Part shown: positions 6,170 to 13,848 of the stretch, one piece after another
Layout of the letters: every line of letters begins with the position of its first letter
Position numbering within the stretch: the first letter of the stretch is position 1
NCBI GenBank assembly: GCA_009704425.1
Contig: WLEG01000005.1
Coordinates: 1 to 21,263 of the forward strand
Direction: 5' to 3'
DNA: 21,263 nucleotides
DNA from: Actinomycetota bacterium
GTDB taxonomy: Bacteria; Actinomycetota; Acidimicrobiia; Acidimicrobiales; Ilumatobacteraceae
Program-made: the position numbers and the translations under genes
Notes under the pieces: model-generated
The model's database searches: none
Seen by the model: only the letters and a program-made list of their open reading frames with translations
Told to the model about the DNA's origin: nothing

Positions 6170-8926
6170 ATGGGAATCCTCGATCGCATCCTGCGGGCCG
6201 GTGAAGGCAAGAAGCTCAAGGCCCTCGAAGGTCTGGTTCCGGACATCAATGCCGAGGAAGCCGCCCTCGCGGCCCTGTCCGACGATGCGTTGCGGGCCAA
6301 GACCACCGAATTCCGTCAGCGCATCGAGCGGGGCGAGTCGCTGGACGACCTCCTGATCGAGTCTTTCGCCGTGGTTCGCGAGGCCGCCCGCCGCGTGATC
6401 GGCCAACGCCACTACGACGTGCAGATGATGGGTGGCGCCGCGCTGCATTTCGGTTGGGTGGCCGAAATGAAGACCGGCGAAGGCAAGACCCTCGTCTCCA
6501 CCTTGCCGGCGTACCTGAACGGACTGTCGGGCAAGGGCGTCCACCTCATCACGGTGAACGACTACCTGGCCCGTCGCGACTCGGAGTGGATGGGTCGCGT
6601 TCACCGATGGTTGGGACTCGAGGTGGGTCTGGTCATCCCGGGCCATCGCGAGCGGCCCGAGCAGAAGCGACAGGATTACGCGGCCGACATCACGTACGGC
6701 ACCAACAACGAGTTCGGTTTCGACTATCTGCGCGACAACATGGCCCCCACCAAGGCCAACAAGGTGCAGCGTGGCCACAACTTCGCCATCGTCGACGAGG
6801 TGGACTCGATTCTCATCGACGAGGCCCGCACACCCCTGATCATCTCGGGTCGCGTGGCCGATGCCGCCAACCTGTACTACCGCTTCGCCAGCATCGTGCG
6901 CGCCCTGAAGCGCGACGAGGACTACGAGGTGGAAGAGGACAAGCGCATCGTCATGCCCACGGAGAAGGGCATCGAGCGCGTCGAGCAGGAGTTGGGTATC
7001 GAGAACCTCTACGACGAGGTTCAGCGGAACCTGGTCCACCAGCTGCAGGTGGCACTGAAGGCCAAGGAGCTCTACCGCCGCGACAAGGACTACATCGTCC
7101 AGGGCGGAGACGTGAAGATCGTCGACGAGTTCACCGGGCGCATCCTCGAGGGTCGTCGTTGGAGCGAGGGCATCCACCAGGCCGTCGAAGCCAAGGAAGG
7201 CGTCAAGATCAAGGAAGAGAATCAGACGCTCGCCACCATCACGTTGCAGAACTACTTCCGCATGTACTCGAAATTGGCGGGCATGACCGGCACGGCGCAG
7301 ACCGAAGCCGCCGAGTTGATGAACACCTACGGACTGCAGGTGGTGCCGGTGCCCACCAACCGTCCGGTGGCCCGACAGGACGAACCCGACCTCATCTACA
7401 AGTCGGAGAACGCCAAGTTCGGCGCGGTGGTGGACGACATCGTCGAACGCCACGCGAACGGGCAGCCCGTCCTGGTGGGCACGGTCAGCGTCGAGAAGAG
7501 CGAACATCTCTCGCGCCTGCTCACCAAGCGGGGCATCAAGCACGAGGTCCTGAACGCCAAGCAGCACACCCGCGAGGCCGAGATCGTCACCCAGGCGGGT
7601 CGTCTCGGTTCGGTGACCGTGGCCACGAACATGGCCGGACGTGGTGTCGACATTCTTCTCGGCGGCAATCCCGAGGGTCTGGCCCGTCGTGCGGTGCTGG
7701 CCGAGGGTTTCGCGCCCGACACGCTGGTCGACGAGTTCACGTTGCCGATGCCGCTGGATCAGATGCCCGAGGAGTACCGCGAGAACCGCGCCAAGGCGCA
7801 GGCTCGTTACGCGGCTCTTCTGGAGTCGATCACGGCCGAGTGTCGGGCCGAGGGCGAGAAGGTTCGCGCCGTCGGCGGTTTGTACGTCATCGGCTCCGAA
7901 CGCCACGAAAGCCGTCGAATCGACAATCAGTTGCGCGGTCGCGCCGGACGTCAGGGTGACCCCGGCTCCAGCCGTTTCTACCTCAGCCTCGACGACGAGT
8001 TGATGCGCCTGTTCGCCACCGGAGCCTTGAACTGGGTGATGGGTCGGGCGTTGCCCGACGACGAGGCCATCGAACACAAGATGGTCACCAAGGCCATCGA
8101 GCGCGCGCAGAGCACCGTCGAACAGCGCAACGGAGAGATCCGCAAGAACGTTCTGAAGTACGACGAGGTCATGAACGAGCAGCGCAAGGTGATCTACCAG
8201 CGTCGCGATCAGATCCTCGACGGCGTCGACCTGAAGTCGGCGGCCATGGAGTACCTGGCCGAGGCGGTGGATTCGCTCATCGAGACGCATTGTGTGAGCG
8301 AGGCCGACGACGAGTGGGATCTCGAGGGTCTGGCCAAGGAGTTGCGCACCTTCTGGCCCACCGAGCTGACCGCCGCGACCCTCGGTCGTTCGCGCGACAC
8401 GAACGAGATGTACGACGTCGTGATGGCCGACGCCTCCGGTTTCTACGAGCGTCGCGAGTCCGAACTGGGTTCGAATGTCATGCGCGACGTCGAGCGACAG
8501 GTGATGCTGCGCATCATCGATCAGCGTTGGCGCGAGCACCTCGAGGAGATGGACTACCTCCAGGAGGGCATCAACCTGCGTGCCATGGGTCAGAAGGACC
8601 CGTTGTCCGAGTGGCAGCGCGAGGGCTACGAGATGTTCGGCGCCATGATGAAGGGCATCGCCCAGGACTTCGTGCGCTACGTGATGCACGTGCAGGTGGT
8701 GCGCAACGACGAACCGGCCCCGGCGGTCCAGAATCTTCAGCAGACCAAGTCCGAGGCGCCGTCGGCGTCGACCGGTTTGTCGCCCGAAGCGAGCGCCGTT
8801 CCGAGTGCCCCGACGCCCACCAAGCAGATGCCGGTGGTGAACGACGAGTTCTCCAAGACTCCGCGCAACGCGCCCTGTCCGTGTGGTTCGGGCAAGAAGT
8901 TCAAGTTGTGCCACGGCGCGAACTGA
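6170..8926 (+). CDS. secA: Preprotein translocase ATPase SecA
   Basis: SecA drives post-translational protein export through SecYEG at the membrane. The ATG at 6170 gives MGILDRILRAGEGK, the usual SecA N-terminus; upstream in-frame codons are not conserved. The product is 918 residues, typical of full-length SecA. Walker A is MKTGEGKT at 100-107 and the DEVD Walker B is at 209-212, followed by SILIDEARTPLIISG. The second helicase domain includes TNMAGRGVDILLGG and QLRGRAGRQGDPGSSRFYLS. After a variable linker the protein ends with the zinc-binding SEC-C motif CPCGSGKKFKLCHGAN (903-918; Cys903, Cys905, Cys914, His915), used to contact SecB or phospholipid. It is followed after only 6 nt by prfB, with which it is probably co-transcribed. 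This is the housekeeping SecA1 type. Confidence 0.98.
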   Translation: MGILDRILRAGEGKKLKALEGLVPDINAEEAALAALSDDALRAKTTEFRQRIERGESLDDLLIESFAVVREAARRVIGQRHYDVQMMGGAALHFGWVAEMKTGEGKTLVSTLPAYLNGLSGKGVHLITVNDYLARRDSEWMGRVHRWLGLEVGLVIPGHRERPEQKRQDYAADITYGTNNEFGFDYLRDNMAPTKANKVQRGHNFAIVDEVDSILIDEARTPLIISGRVADAANLYYRFASIVRALKRDEDYEVEEDKRIVMPTEKGIERVEQELGIENLYDEVQRNLVHQLQVALKAKELYRRDKDYIVQGGDVKIVDEFTGRILEGRRWSEGIHQAVEAKEGVKIKEENQTLATITLQNYFRMYSKLAGMTGTAQTEAAELMNTYGLQVVPVPTNRPVARQDEPDLIYKSENAKFGAVVDDIVERHANGQPVLVGTVSVEKSEHLSRLLTKRGIKHEVLNAKQHTREAEIVTQAGRLGSVTVATNMAGRGVDILLGGNPEGLARRAVLAEGFAPDTLVDEFTLPMPLDQMPEEYRENRAKAQARYAALLESITAECRAEGEKVRAVGGLYVIGSERHESRRIDNQLRGRAGRQGDPGSSRFYLSLDDELMRLFATGALNWVMGRALPDDEAIEHKMVTKAIERAQSTVEQRNGEIRKNVLKYDEVMNEQRKVIYQRRDQILDGVDLKSAAMEYLAEAVDSLIETHCVSEADDEWDLEGLAKELRTFWPTELTAATLGRSRDTNEMYDVVMADASGFYERRESELGSNVMRDVERQVMLRIIDQRWREHLEEMDYLQEGINLRAMGQKDPLSEWQREGYEMFGAMMKGIAQDFVRYVMHVQVVRNDEPAPAVQNLQQTKSEAPSASTGLSPEASAVPSAPTPTKQMPVVNDEFSKTPRNAPCPCGSGKKFKLCHGAN

Positions 8927-8932
8927 CCGGTC

Positions 8933-10036
8933 ATGCGCGATTTCTCCGACGATCTGAAAGAGGTTTCTCGCCGTCTCGGTGAGGCGAGGGGCTACCTCAA
9001 GATCGACACCCAGCGCGAGCGTTTTCGCGAACTGGAGGTGGAGGTCTCGCGTCCCGACCTGTGGGATGATCAGGAGAACGCGAAGCGTCTGAACGCCGAG
9101 TACGCCAACGTGAAGGGCGACATCGACCAGTTCGACTCGTTGTCCCGTCAACTCGAGGACGTCGAGGTGCTGCACGAGATGGCCCGCGAGGTGGACGACG
9201 CGTCGCAGGAACCCGACATCGAGGCGGGCATCACCGCGATCGCCGACGCACTGAGCGTGTTGGAGATGCGCAGTCTGTTCATCGGCGAACACGACGAGGC
9301 GGACTGCATCGTGCAGATCAACGCCAAGGACGGCGGTGTCGATGCCCAGGACTGGAGCGAGATCCTGCTGCGTATGTACCAGCGATGGGCCGAGCGCCGT
9401 GGATTCTCGGTGGAGATCGACGACATCTCACCGGCCACCGAAGCGGGGATCATGTCGGCGGAGTTCACCCTGAAGGGTCGGTACGCCTACGGACTCATGA
9501 CGTCGGAGCGCGGAACGCACCGCCTCGTGCGCATCAGTCCGTTCGACAATCAAGGTCGTCGCCAGACCAGTTTCGCCGCCGTTCAAGTGTGGCCCGCCAT
9601 GGACGATCCGAACATCGAGATCAACGAATCCGACGTTCGCATGGAGGTGTTCCGCGCGTCCGGAGCGGGTGGACAGCACGTCAACAAGACGTCGTCGGCG
9701 GTTCGCCTCATTCACGAGCCCACCGGACTGGTGTCGTCGTCGCAGGAAGAGCGCAGTCAGCTGCAGAACCGTGAGAAGGCGATGAATCGTCTGAAGGCGA
9801 TGGTCGCCGCGCGCATCGAGGAAGAGCATCAGGCCGAACTGGATCGCATCGCGGGCAAGCAGGCCACGGTCGGTTGGGGCAGCCAGATCCGCAGCTACGT
9901 GCTGCAGCCGTATCAGATGGTGAAGGACCTGCGTACGAACGTCGAATCCAGCAACGTCGAAGGTGTTCTCGACGGCGCGATCGATGAATTCATGGAGGGT
10001 TATCTGCGCTGGCGACGGTCGGGTGACGAATCCTGA
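8933..10036 (+). CDS. prfB: Peptide chain release factor 2
   Basis: RF2 reads UGA and UAA stop codons and triggers peptidyl-tRNA hydrolysis on the ribosome. The protein is 367 residues, normal for RF2. The codon-recognition tripeptide is Ser202-Pro203-Phe204 (RISPFDNQGRRQTSF), which marks RF2 rather than RF1. The GGQ catalytic motif is at 246-248 (SGAGGQHVNKTSSAVRL). The ATG at 8933 runs in one frame to the end; there is no internal UGA and so no sign of the autoregulatory +1 frameshift known from E. coli and B. subtilis prfB. The start lies 6 nt after the secA stop with only a weak ribosome binding site, which suggests translational coupling to secA. Confidence 0.98.
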   Translation: MRDFSDDLKEVSRRLGEARGYLKIDTQRERFRELEVEVSRPDLWDDQENAKRLNAEYANVKGDIDQFDSLSRQLEDVEVLHEMAREVDDASQEPDIEAGITAIADALSVLEMRSLFIGEHDEADCIVQINAKDGGVDAQDWSEILLRMYQRWAERRGFSVEIDDISPATEAGIMSAEFTLKGRYAYGLMTSERGTHRLVRISPFDNQGRRQTSFAAVQVWPAMDDPNIEINESDVRMEVFRASGAGGQHVNKTSSAVRLIHEPTGLVSSSQEERSQLQNREKAMNRLKAMVAARIEEEHQAELDRIAGKQATVGWGSQIRSYVLQPYQMVKDLRTNVESSNVEGVLDGAIDEFMEGYLRWRRSGDES

Positions 10037-10050
10037 ACGTATGTCACTGG

Positions 10051-10105
10051 TAGCCTGATCCCGCATTCATGTGACCGGCCGTTCGGCCGCCGACTGCCCG
10101 AGGAG
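10051..10105 (+). promoter_or_regulatory. Candidate promoter, leader hairpin and RBS for ftsE
   Basis: TAGCCT at 10051-10056 is a TANNNT-type -10 element. A small stem (CGGCC-GTTC-GGCCG, 10077-10090) lies in the predicted leader. AGGAG at 10101-10105, four bases before the ATG, fixes the ftsE start. The 73-nt prfB-ftsE gap thus probably carries its own promoter. Confidence 0.45.
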
Positions 10106-10109
10106 CAGC

Positions 10110-10787
10110 ATGATCCGTCTCGAAAGCGTGACGAAGTCGTACAGCACCGATGTGACTGCACTTCGTGACGCCTCCTTCGAGATCGCCAAGGGCGAGTTCG
10201 TGTTCCTCGTGGGACCTTCGGGCTCGGGGAAGTCCACCTTGTTGCGCCTGATGAACCGCCAGGAACAGCCCGAGAAGGGCGAGGTGTGGGTGGCCGGCAA
10301 GGACATCAACGCGATGCCGGATTCCAAGGTGCCGTTCCTGCGACGCAACATCGGCAACATCTTCCAGGACTACAAACTGTTGCTGAACAAGACCGTTTTC
10401 GAGAACGTGGCCTTCGCCCTCGAGGTGATCGGACGACCCAAGCACGTGATCAGGCAACAGGTTCCGGCGGTCCTCGATCTGGTCGGTCTGGCCGACAAGG
10501 AGGATCGTTTCCCGCACCAGTTGTCGGGCGGCGAGCAACAGCGTGTCTCCATCGCCCGCGCCTTCGTGAATCGACCGCTCATCCTCCTCGCCGACGAACC
10601 CACGGGAAACCTGGACCCGGCCACCGGTGAGGGCATCATGCGACTCCTGGACCGAATCAACGGGACCGGCACCACCGTGGTGATGGCCACCCACGACCAG
10701 CGAATCGTGAACCAGATGCGCAAGCGGGTGGTCCAGCTGGACCGCGGAGTGATCGTTCGCGACCAGGAACGCGGGGTGTACGACTGA
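10110..10787 (+). CDS. ftsE: Cell division ATP-binding protein FtsE
   Basis: FtsE is the cytoplasmic ATPase of the FtsEX complex, which controls peptidoglycan hydrolases at the division site. The product is 225 residues, the usual length. Walker A is GPSGSGKST (35-43), the Q-loop is FQDYKLL, the ABC signature is LSGGEQQR (138-145) and Walker B is LLADEPTG (159-166), followed by NLD; a switch His is in ATHDQ. The FQDYKLL and NRPLILLADEPTGNLD wording is characteristic of FtsE rather than of LolD-like ABC ATPases. The ATG at 10110 follows AGGAG; the in-frame upstream GTG at 10071 has no such site. Its stop overlaps the ftsX start in TGATG, so the two are translationally coupled. Confidence 0.97.
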   Translation: MIRLESVTKSYSTDVTALRDASFEIAKGEFVFLVGPSGSGKSTLLRLMNRQEQPEKGEVWVAGKDINAMPDSKVPFLRRNIGNIFQDYKLLLNKTVFENVAFALEVIGRPKHVIRQQVPAVLDLVGLADKEDRFPHQLSGGEQQRVSIARAFVNRPLILLADEPTGNLDPATGEGIMRLLDRINGTGTTVVMATHDQRIVNQMRKRVVQLDRGVIVRDQERGVYD

Positions 10788-11689
10788 TGTTGGCACGAGT
10801 CAGTTACGCCTTCCGCGAGACCTGGGCGAGTTTCAAGCGAAACGTCACGCTCACCGCCGCGGCCGTGATCACGTCGGCCGTGTCGTTGTTGCTGGTGGGA
10901 TCCACCTTCCTCATCCAGAGGGCCTTCGACAATCTGCTCACCCGCTGGAAGGGCGACGTCGAGTTGATCGTGTACGTGCGCTCCGATGCCTCGCCCGAGC
11001 AGATCACGTTCATTCAGGAGGCCATCGAGTCCCAGCCGACCATCATCGACGTGGCCAAGTTGCGCTACCTCGATCAGGCCGAGAGTTACGCCGAGGCCCA
11101 GAAGTTGTTCGCCGGAGATCCCGGAACGCTCCGTCTGTTGACGCCGGAGAACATTCCCTCGCAGTTCAAGGTGGTGCCCACCACCGACGACTCCAATCTG
11201 ATCCGCGAGCTGGGAGAATCGTTCCGGGGTATCGAAGGTGTGCGCGAGGTCGCGTACGCCCAGGACGTGTTCGACGTGGTTTCGCGGGTGTCGCAATTCA
11301 TCCGGGTGGCCACCACCGTGATGTCGATCGTGCTCCTCGTGGTGGCCATCGGTCTCATCTGGAACACCATCCGGACCGCCATGTTCGCCCGACGTCGCGA
11401 GATCGAGGTGATGAAGTTGGTGGGAGCCACCAACTGGTTCATCCGCATTCCGTTCATGCTCGAGGGTCTTCTGCAGGGTCTGATCGGTGGCGTGCTCAGT
11501 TGCGCCGGTTTATGGGGTCTGAATTCGGCGTGGTCCAACGCGGTCACCGAGTTCAACGACACCGAATTGGCGGCCTTGGTGGTCTCCGACGGCTACGTGA
11601 GTTGGGTCATGGTGATGTTGTTGGTCATCGGTGCCGCCGCCGGTGCCATCGGGTCGGGTATCGCCGCCTCGCGCTTCCTCGACGTTTGA
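10787..11689 (+). CDS. ftsX: Cell division protein FtsX
   Basis: FtsX is the membrane partner of FtsE and passes conformational change to extracellular hydrolases. The 300-residue protein has an FtsX layout: a short cytoplasmic N-terminus, TM1 at about 21-43, a large extracellular domain (about 45-170) with the pattern ELIVYVRSDASPEQ, then TM2 at about 174-196, TM3 at about 221-243 and TM4 at about 270-292. The cytoplasmic loop after TM2 contains RRREIEVMKLVGATNWFIR, a strong FtsX signature. Its ATG shares one base with the ftsE TGA. In many Gram-positives a PcsB/RipC-type hydrolase gene and smpB-ssrA lie nearby downstream; here the next gene is a crotonase-fold enzyme instead. Confidence 0.97.
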   Translation: MLARVSYAFRETWASFKRNVTLTAAAVITSAVSLLLVGSTFLIQRAFDNLLTRWKGDVELIVYVRSDASPEQITFIQEAIESQPTIIDVAKLRYLDQAESYAEAQKLFAGDPGTLRLLTPENIPSQFKVVPTTDDSNLIRELGESFRGIEGVREVAYAQDVFDVVSRVSQFIRVATTVMSIVLLVVAIGLIWNTIRTAMFARRREIEVMKLVGATNWFIRIPFMLEGLLQGLIGGVLSCAGLWGLNSAWSNAVTEFNDTELAALVVSDGYVSWVMVMLLVIGAAAGAIGSGIAASRFLDV

Positions 11690-11703
11690 TCCGTTCGTCT
11701 GAC

Positions 11704-11709
11704 TACTGT
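11704..11709 (+). promoter_or_regulatory. -10 element of a probable leaderless promoter
   Basis: TACTGT fits TANNNT and is followed by exactly six bases and then the ATG at 11716. With a normal -10 to start-site distance, transcription would begin at the ATG. No Shine-Dalgarno sequence is present. Confidence 0.5.
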
Positions 11710-11715
11710 CGGGTC

Positions 11716-12576
11716 ATGAACTTCGACGAGATCATCTACGACGTCTCCGATCGCGTGGCCACGATCACGCTGAATCGCCCCGACAAGCTGAACGCCTTCA
11801 CCAATCGCATGTTGAAGGAGATCATCGCGGCCATGGATCTGGCCGACGCCGACGACGACGTGCGGGCCGTCATCTTCACCGGGGCGGGCAAGGCCTATTG
11901 CGCGGGGGCCGACCTGTCGGGCGGCGGAGAGACCTTCGCCAAGGGAGGCAGCGACGTGGCGGCGCGGACCGGAGTGGTGCGGGACGGAGGCGGCTTGGTG
12001 GCGTTGCGCATCTTCGAGAGCACGAAGCCGGTGATCGGCGCGATCAACGGAGCGGCGGTGGGCGTCGGTGTCACCATGACCCTCCCGATGGACATTCGCC
12101 TAGCGTCGGAGTCGGCGAAGTTCGGATTCGTCTTCGCCAAGCGCGGCATCGTGCCGGAGGCGGCCAGTAGCTGGTTCCTGCCCCGGTTGGTGGGTATCTC
12201 CACGGCGACCGAATGGTGCTTCACCGGACGGATGGTGAGCGCGGCCGATGCGCGTGACGCCCGTCTGGTGCGCAGCGTGCACGCGCCCGACGACCTGTTG
12301 CCGGCCGCGCGCGCGATCGCCACGGAGATCGCCGACAACACCGCTCCTGTGTCGGTGGCGCTGTCCCGACGCATGTTGTGGCGCATGTTGGGCGCGGATC
12401 ACCCCATGGAAGCCCACCGCGTGGACTCTCGGGCCATCAACTCGCGCGGCGCGAGCGACGACGCCCGCGAGGGTGTGATGAGCTTCCTCGAGAAGCGCCC
12501 GCCGAACTTCCCGGTGAAGGTGAGCGACGGCCTGCCCGACGTCTTCCCCGGCTGGACGGATCCCGAGTTCTCGTGA
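11716..12576 (+). CDS. Crotonase-fold enoyl-CoA hydratase/isomerase family protein
   Basis: The 286-residue protein has the crotonase signature: ATITLNRPDKLNAFT near the N-terminus, the oxyanion-hole block AYCAGADLS, and INGAAVGVGVTMTLPMDIRLA. Aligned by eye to rat enoyl-CoA hydratase, the two catalytic glutamates are not kept: the Glu144 position is Thr120 and the Glu164 position is Phe140. An acid is present at Glu148 in RGIVPE, where isomerase-like members often carry one. It is therefore likely an acyl-CoA-binding crotonase with a reaction other than plain hydration. The C-terminal region (about 255-286) is longer than usual and ends in a Pro-rich tail. Its stop codon overlaps the GTG of the hemoglobin gene (GTGA), so the two are probably co-expressed. 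Confidence 0.9.
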   Translation: MNFDEIIYDVSDRVATITLNRPDKLNAFTNRMLKEIIAAMDLADADDDVRAVIFTGAGKAYCAGADLSGGGETFAKGGSDVAARTGVVRDGGGLVALRIFESTKPVIGAINGAAVGVGVTMTLPMDIRLASESAKFGFVFAKRGIVPEAASSWFLPRLVGISTATEWCFTGRMVSAADARDARLVRSVHAPDDLLPAARAIATEIADNTAPVSVALSRRMLWRMLGADHPMEAHRVDSRAINSRGASDDAREGVMSFLEKRPPNFPVKVSDGLPDVFPGWTDPEFS

Positions 12577-12983
12577 GCGACGAGGTGATGCTCTACGACC
12601 GGGTCGGAGGCATGGACTTCTTCGTTCGCCTGGTGGACGAGTTCTATTCCGGCGTGGTCACCGACGAGGTTCTGTGGCCGTTGTACCCGGACCAGTCGGA
12701 CCTCGACGGTGCCAAACATCGCCTGACGCTCTTCCTCGCCCAGTACTGGGGCGGACCCACGACGTACATGGAGGAGCGTGGTCATCCGAAGTTGCGAATG
12801 CGGCACATGCCCTTCCACGTCGGTCCGTTGGAGCGGGACCGGTGGCTGGTGCACATGGCCGACGCCGTCGAGCGGGTGACCGACGACCGCGCGATTCGCG
12901 ACGAGTTGATGGCTTACTTCGTGCCGGCGGCCGAGCATCTGCGCAACGACACCGGATTACCCATCAGCTCGCGCAAGCCCTGA
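12573..12983 (+). CDS. glbO: Group II truncated hemoglobin (GlbO type)
   Basis: The protein is 136 residues from the GTG at 12573 and strongly resembles mycobacterial GlbO. Visible family residues are Tyr25 (B10), Tyr38 (CD1), the block FLAQYWGGPTTY (54-65), GHPKLRMRHMPF with the proximal haem His78, and the G8 tryptophan Trp91. Group II truncated hemoglobins bind O2 very tightly and can detoxify NO or peroxide, or aid oxygen supply to respiratory enzymes. The start is ambiguous: GTG 12573 overlaps the previous stop (GTGA), while ATG 12588 would drop five residues without touching the fold. It ends 10 nt before the convergent purU gene, with no hairpin between. Confidence 0.94.
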   Translation: MSDEVMLYDRVGGMDFFVRLVDEFYSGVVTDEVLWPLYPDQSDLDGAKHRLTLFLAQYWGGPTTYMEERGHPKLRMRHMPFHVGPLERDRWLVHMADAVERVTDDRAIRDELMAYFVPAAEHLRNDTGLPISSRKP

Positions 12984-12993
12984 GGGTGGCGTC

Positions 12994-13848
12994 TCAGCCG
13001 AAGACCACGGTCTTGCGTCCGTAGACCAGCACGCGATGCTCGAGGTGCGCTCGGACCGCGCGCGCGAGAACGATCGTCTCGAGGTCGCGTCCCTTTCGCG
13101 TGAGATCGGCGACCGAATCGCGGTGCGACACCCGCGTGACCTCCTGGTCGAGGATGGGGCCCTCGTCGAGCTCCTCGGTGACGTAATGGGCGGTCGCGCC
13201 GATGATCTTCACGCCGCGGTCGTGCGCCTGACGGTACGGGTTCGCGCCGATAAACGCCGGGAGGAACGAGTGGTGGATGTTGATGATGCGCGACCGGTAG
13301 GCGTCCACCACGAGGGGCGACAGGATCTGCATGTAGCGGGCCAACACGACGAGGTCGACGGAGTGGGCGCGCAGCTGGTCGAGCACGGCTCGCTCCTGGT
13401 CGACCTTCGTCTGCGGCGTGACGGGCAGATGCACGTACGGCACGCCCATGTGGCGCACCAGATCGGCGTGATCAGGATGATTGTCGATGACGACCACGAT
13501 CTCGGCGGGAAGTTCTCCGGACCGCCAACGACTGAGCAGGTCGAAAAGGCAATGTGACTGCTTCGACGCCAGGATGCCGACGCGGGGGAGGGTGTCGGTG
13601 AACTTCAGATCGACCGTCATGGAGTAGCGCGCGGACACCGAGGCGAACGCGGTCAGAATCTCGTCGCGTCCCAATCCGAAGCCGTCGAGCTCGAACTCGA
13701 CGCGCTGGAAGAAGACCTTCTCCACGTCGTCGGTGTGCTGTTCGGCGTGAACGATGTTCCCACCGTGTTGGGCGATGAAATCGGCGACGGAGGCGACCAC
13801 GCCACGTTGGTCGGGGCACGAGAGAAGGAGGACGGCGGTCGCGGTCAC
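12994..13848 (-). CDS. purU: Formyltetrahydrofolate deformylase
   Basis: PurU hydrolyses 10-formyl-tetrahydrofolate to formate and tetrahydrofolate, balancing one-carbon pools and feeding formate to purine synthesis. From the GTG at 13848 the product is 284 residues, the standard length. Residues 1-80 form an ACT-type regulatory domain beginning VLLLSCPDQRGVVASVADFI. The remainder is a formyltransferase-fold domain with catalytic Asn190 and His192 (NIHHSFLPAF) and Asp228 (LDEGPIL). The GTG overlaps the stop of the RNA methyltransferase by 4 nt, so coupling is likely. A TACACT box six bases before the GTG could also give a leaderless transcript. It is last in the minus-strand run. Confidence 0.95.
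   Translation of the reverse strand: MTATAVLLLSCPDQRGVVASVADFIAQHGGNIVHAEQHTDDVEKVFFQRVEFELDGFGLGRDEILTAFASVSARYSMTVDLKFTDTLPRVGILASKQSHCLFDLLSRWRSGELPAEIVVVIDNHPDHADLVRHMGVPYVHLPVTPQTKVDQERAVLDQLRAHSVDLVVLARYMQILSPLVVDAYRSRIINIHHSFLPAFIGANPYRQAHDRGVKIIGATAHYVTEELDEGPILDQEVTRVSHRDSVADLTRKGRDLETIVLARAVRAHLEHRVLVYGRKTVVFG

Noticed and set aside
8933..9010. Programmed +1 frameshift expected in prfB
   Set aside because: The gene reads in one frame from the ATG at 8933 through all domains, with no internal UGA or slippery CUU-UGA.
6074..9292. An open frame of over 1000 codons on the minus strand opposite secA and the start of prfB, continuous with the HAD gene
   Set aside because: Its predicted protein is His/Leu/Val-rich without any family resemblance, and it lies exactly opposite strongly conserved secA codons. 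It is a by-product of codon bias in a high-GC genome; the HAD gene starts at 6073 with its own ribosome binding site.
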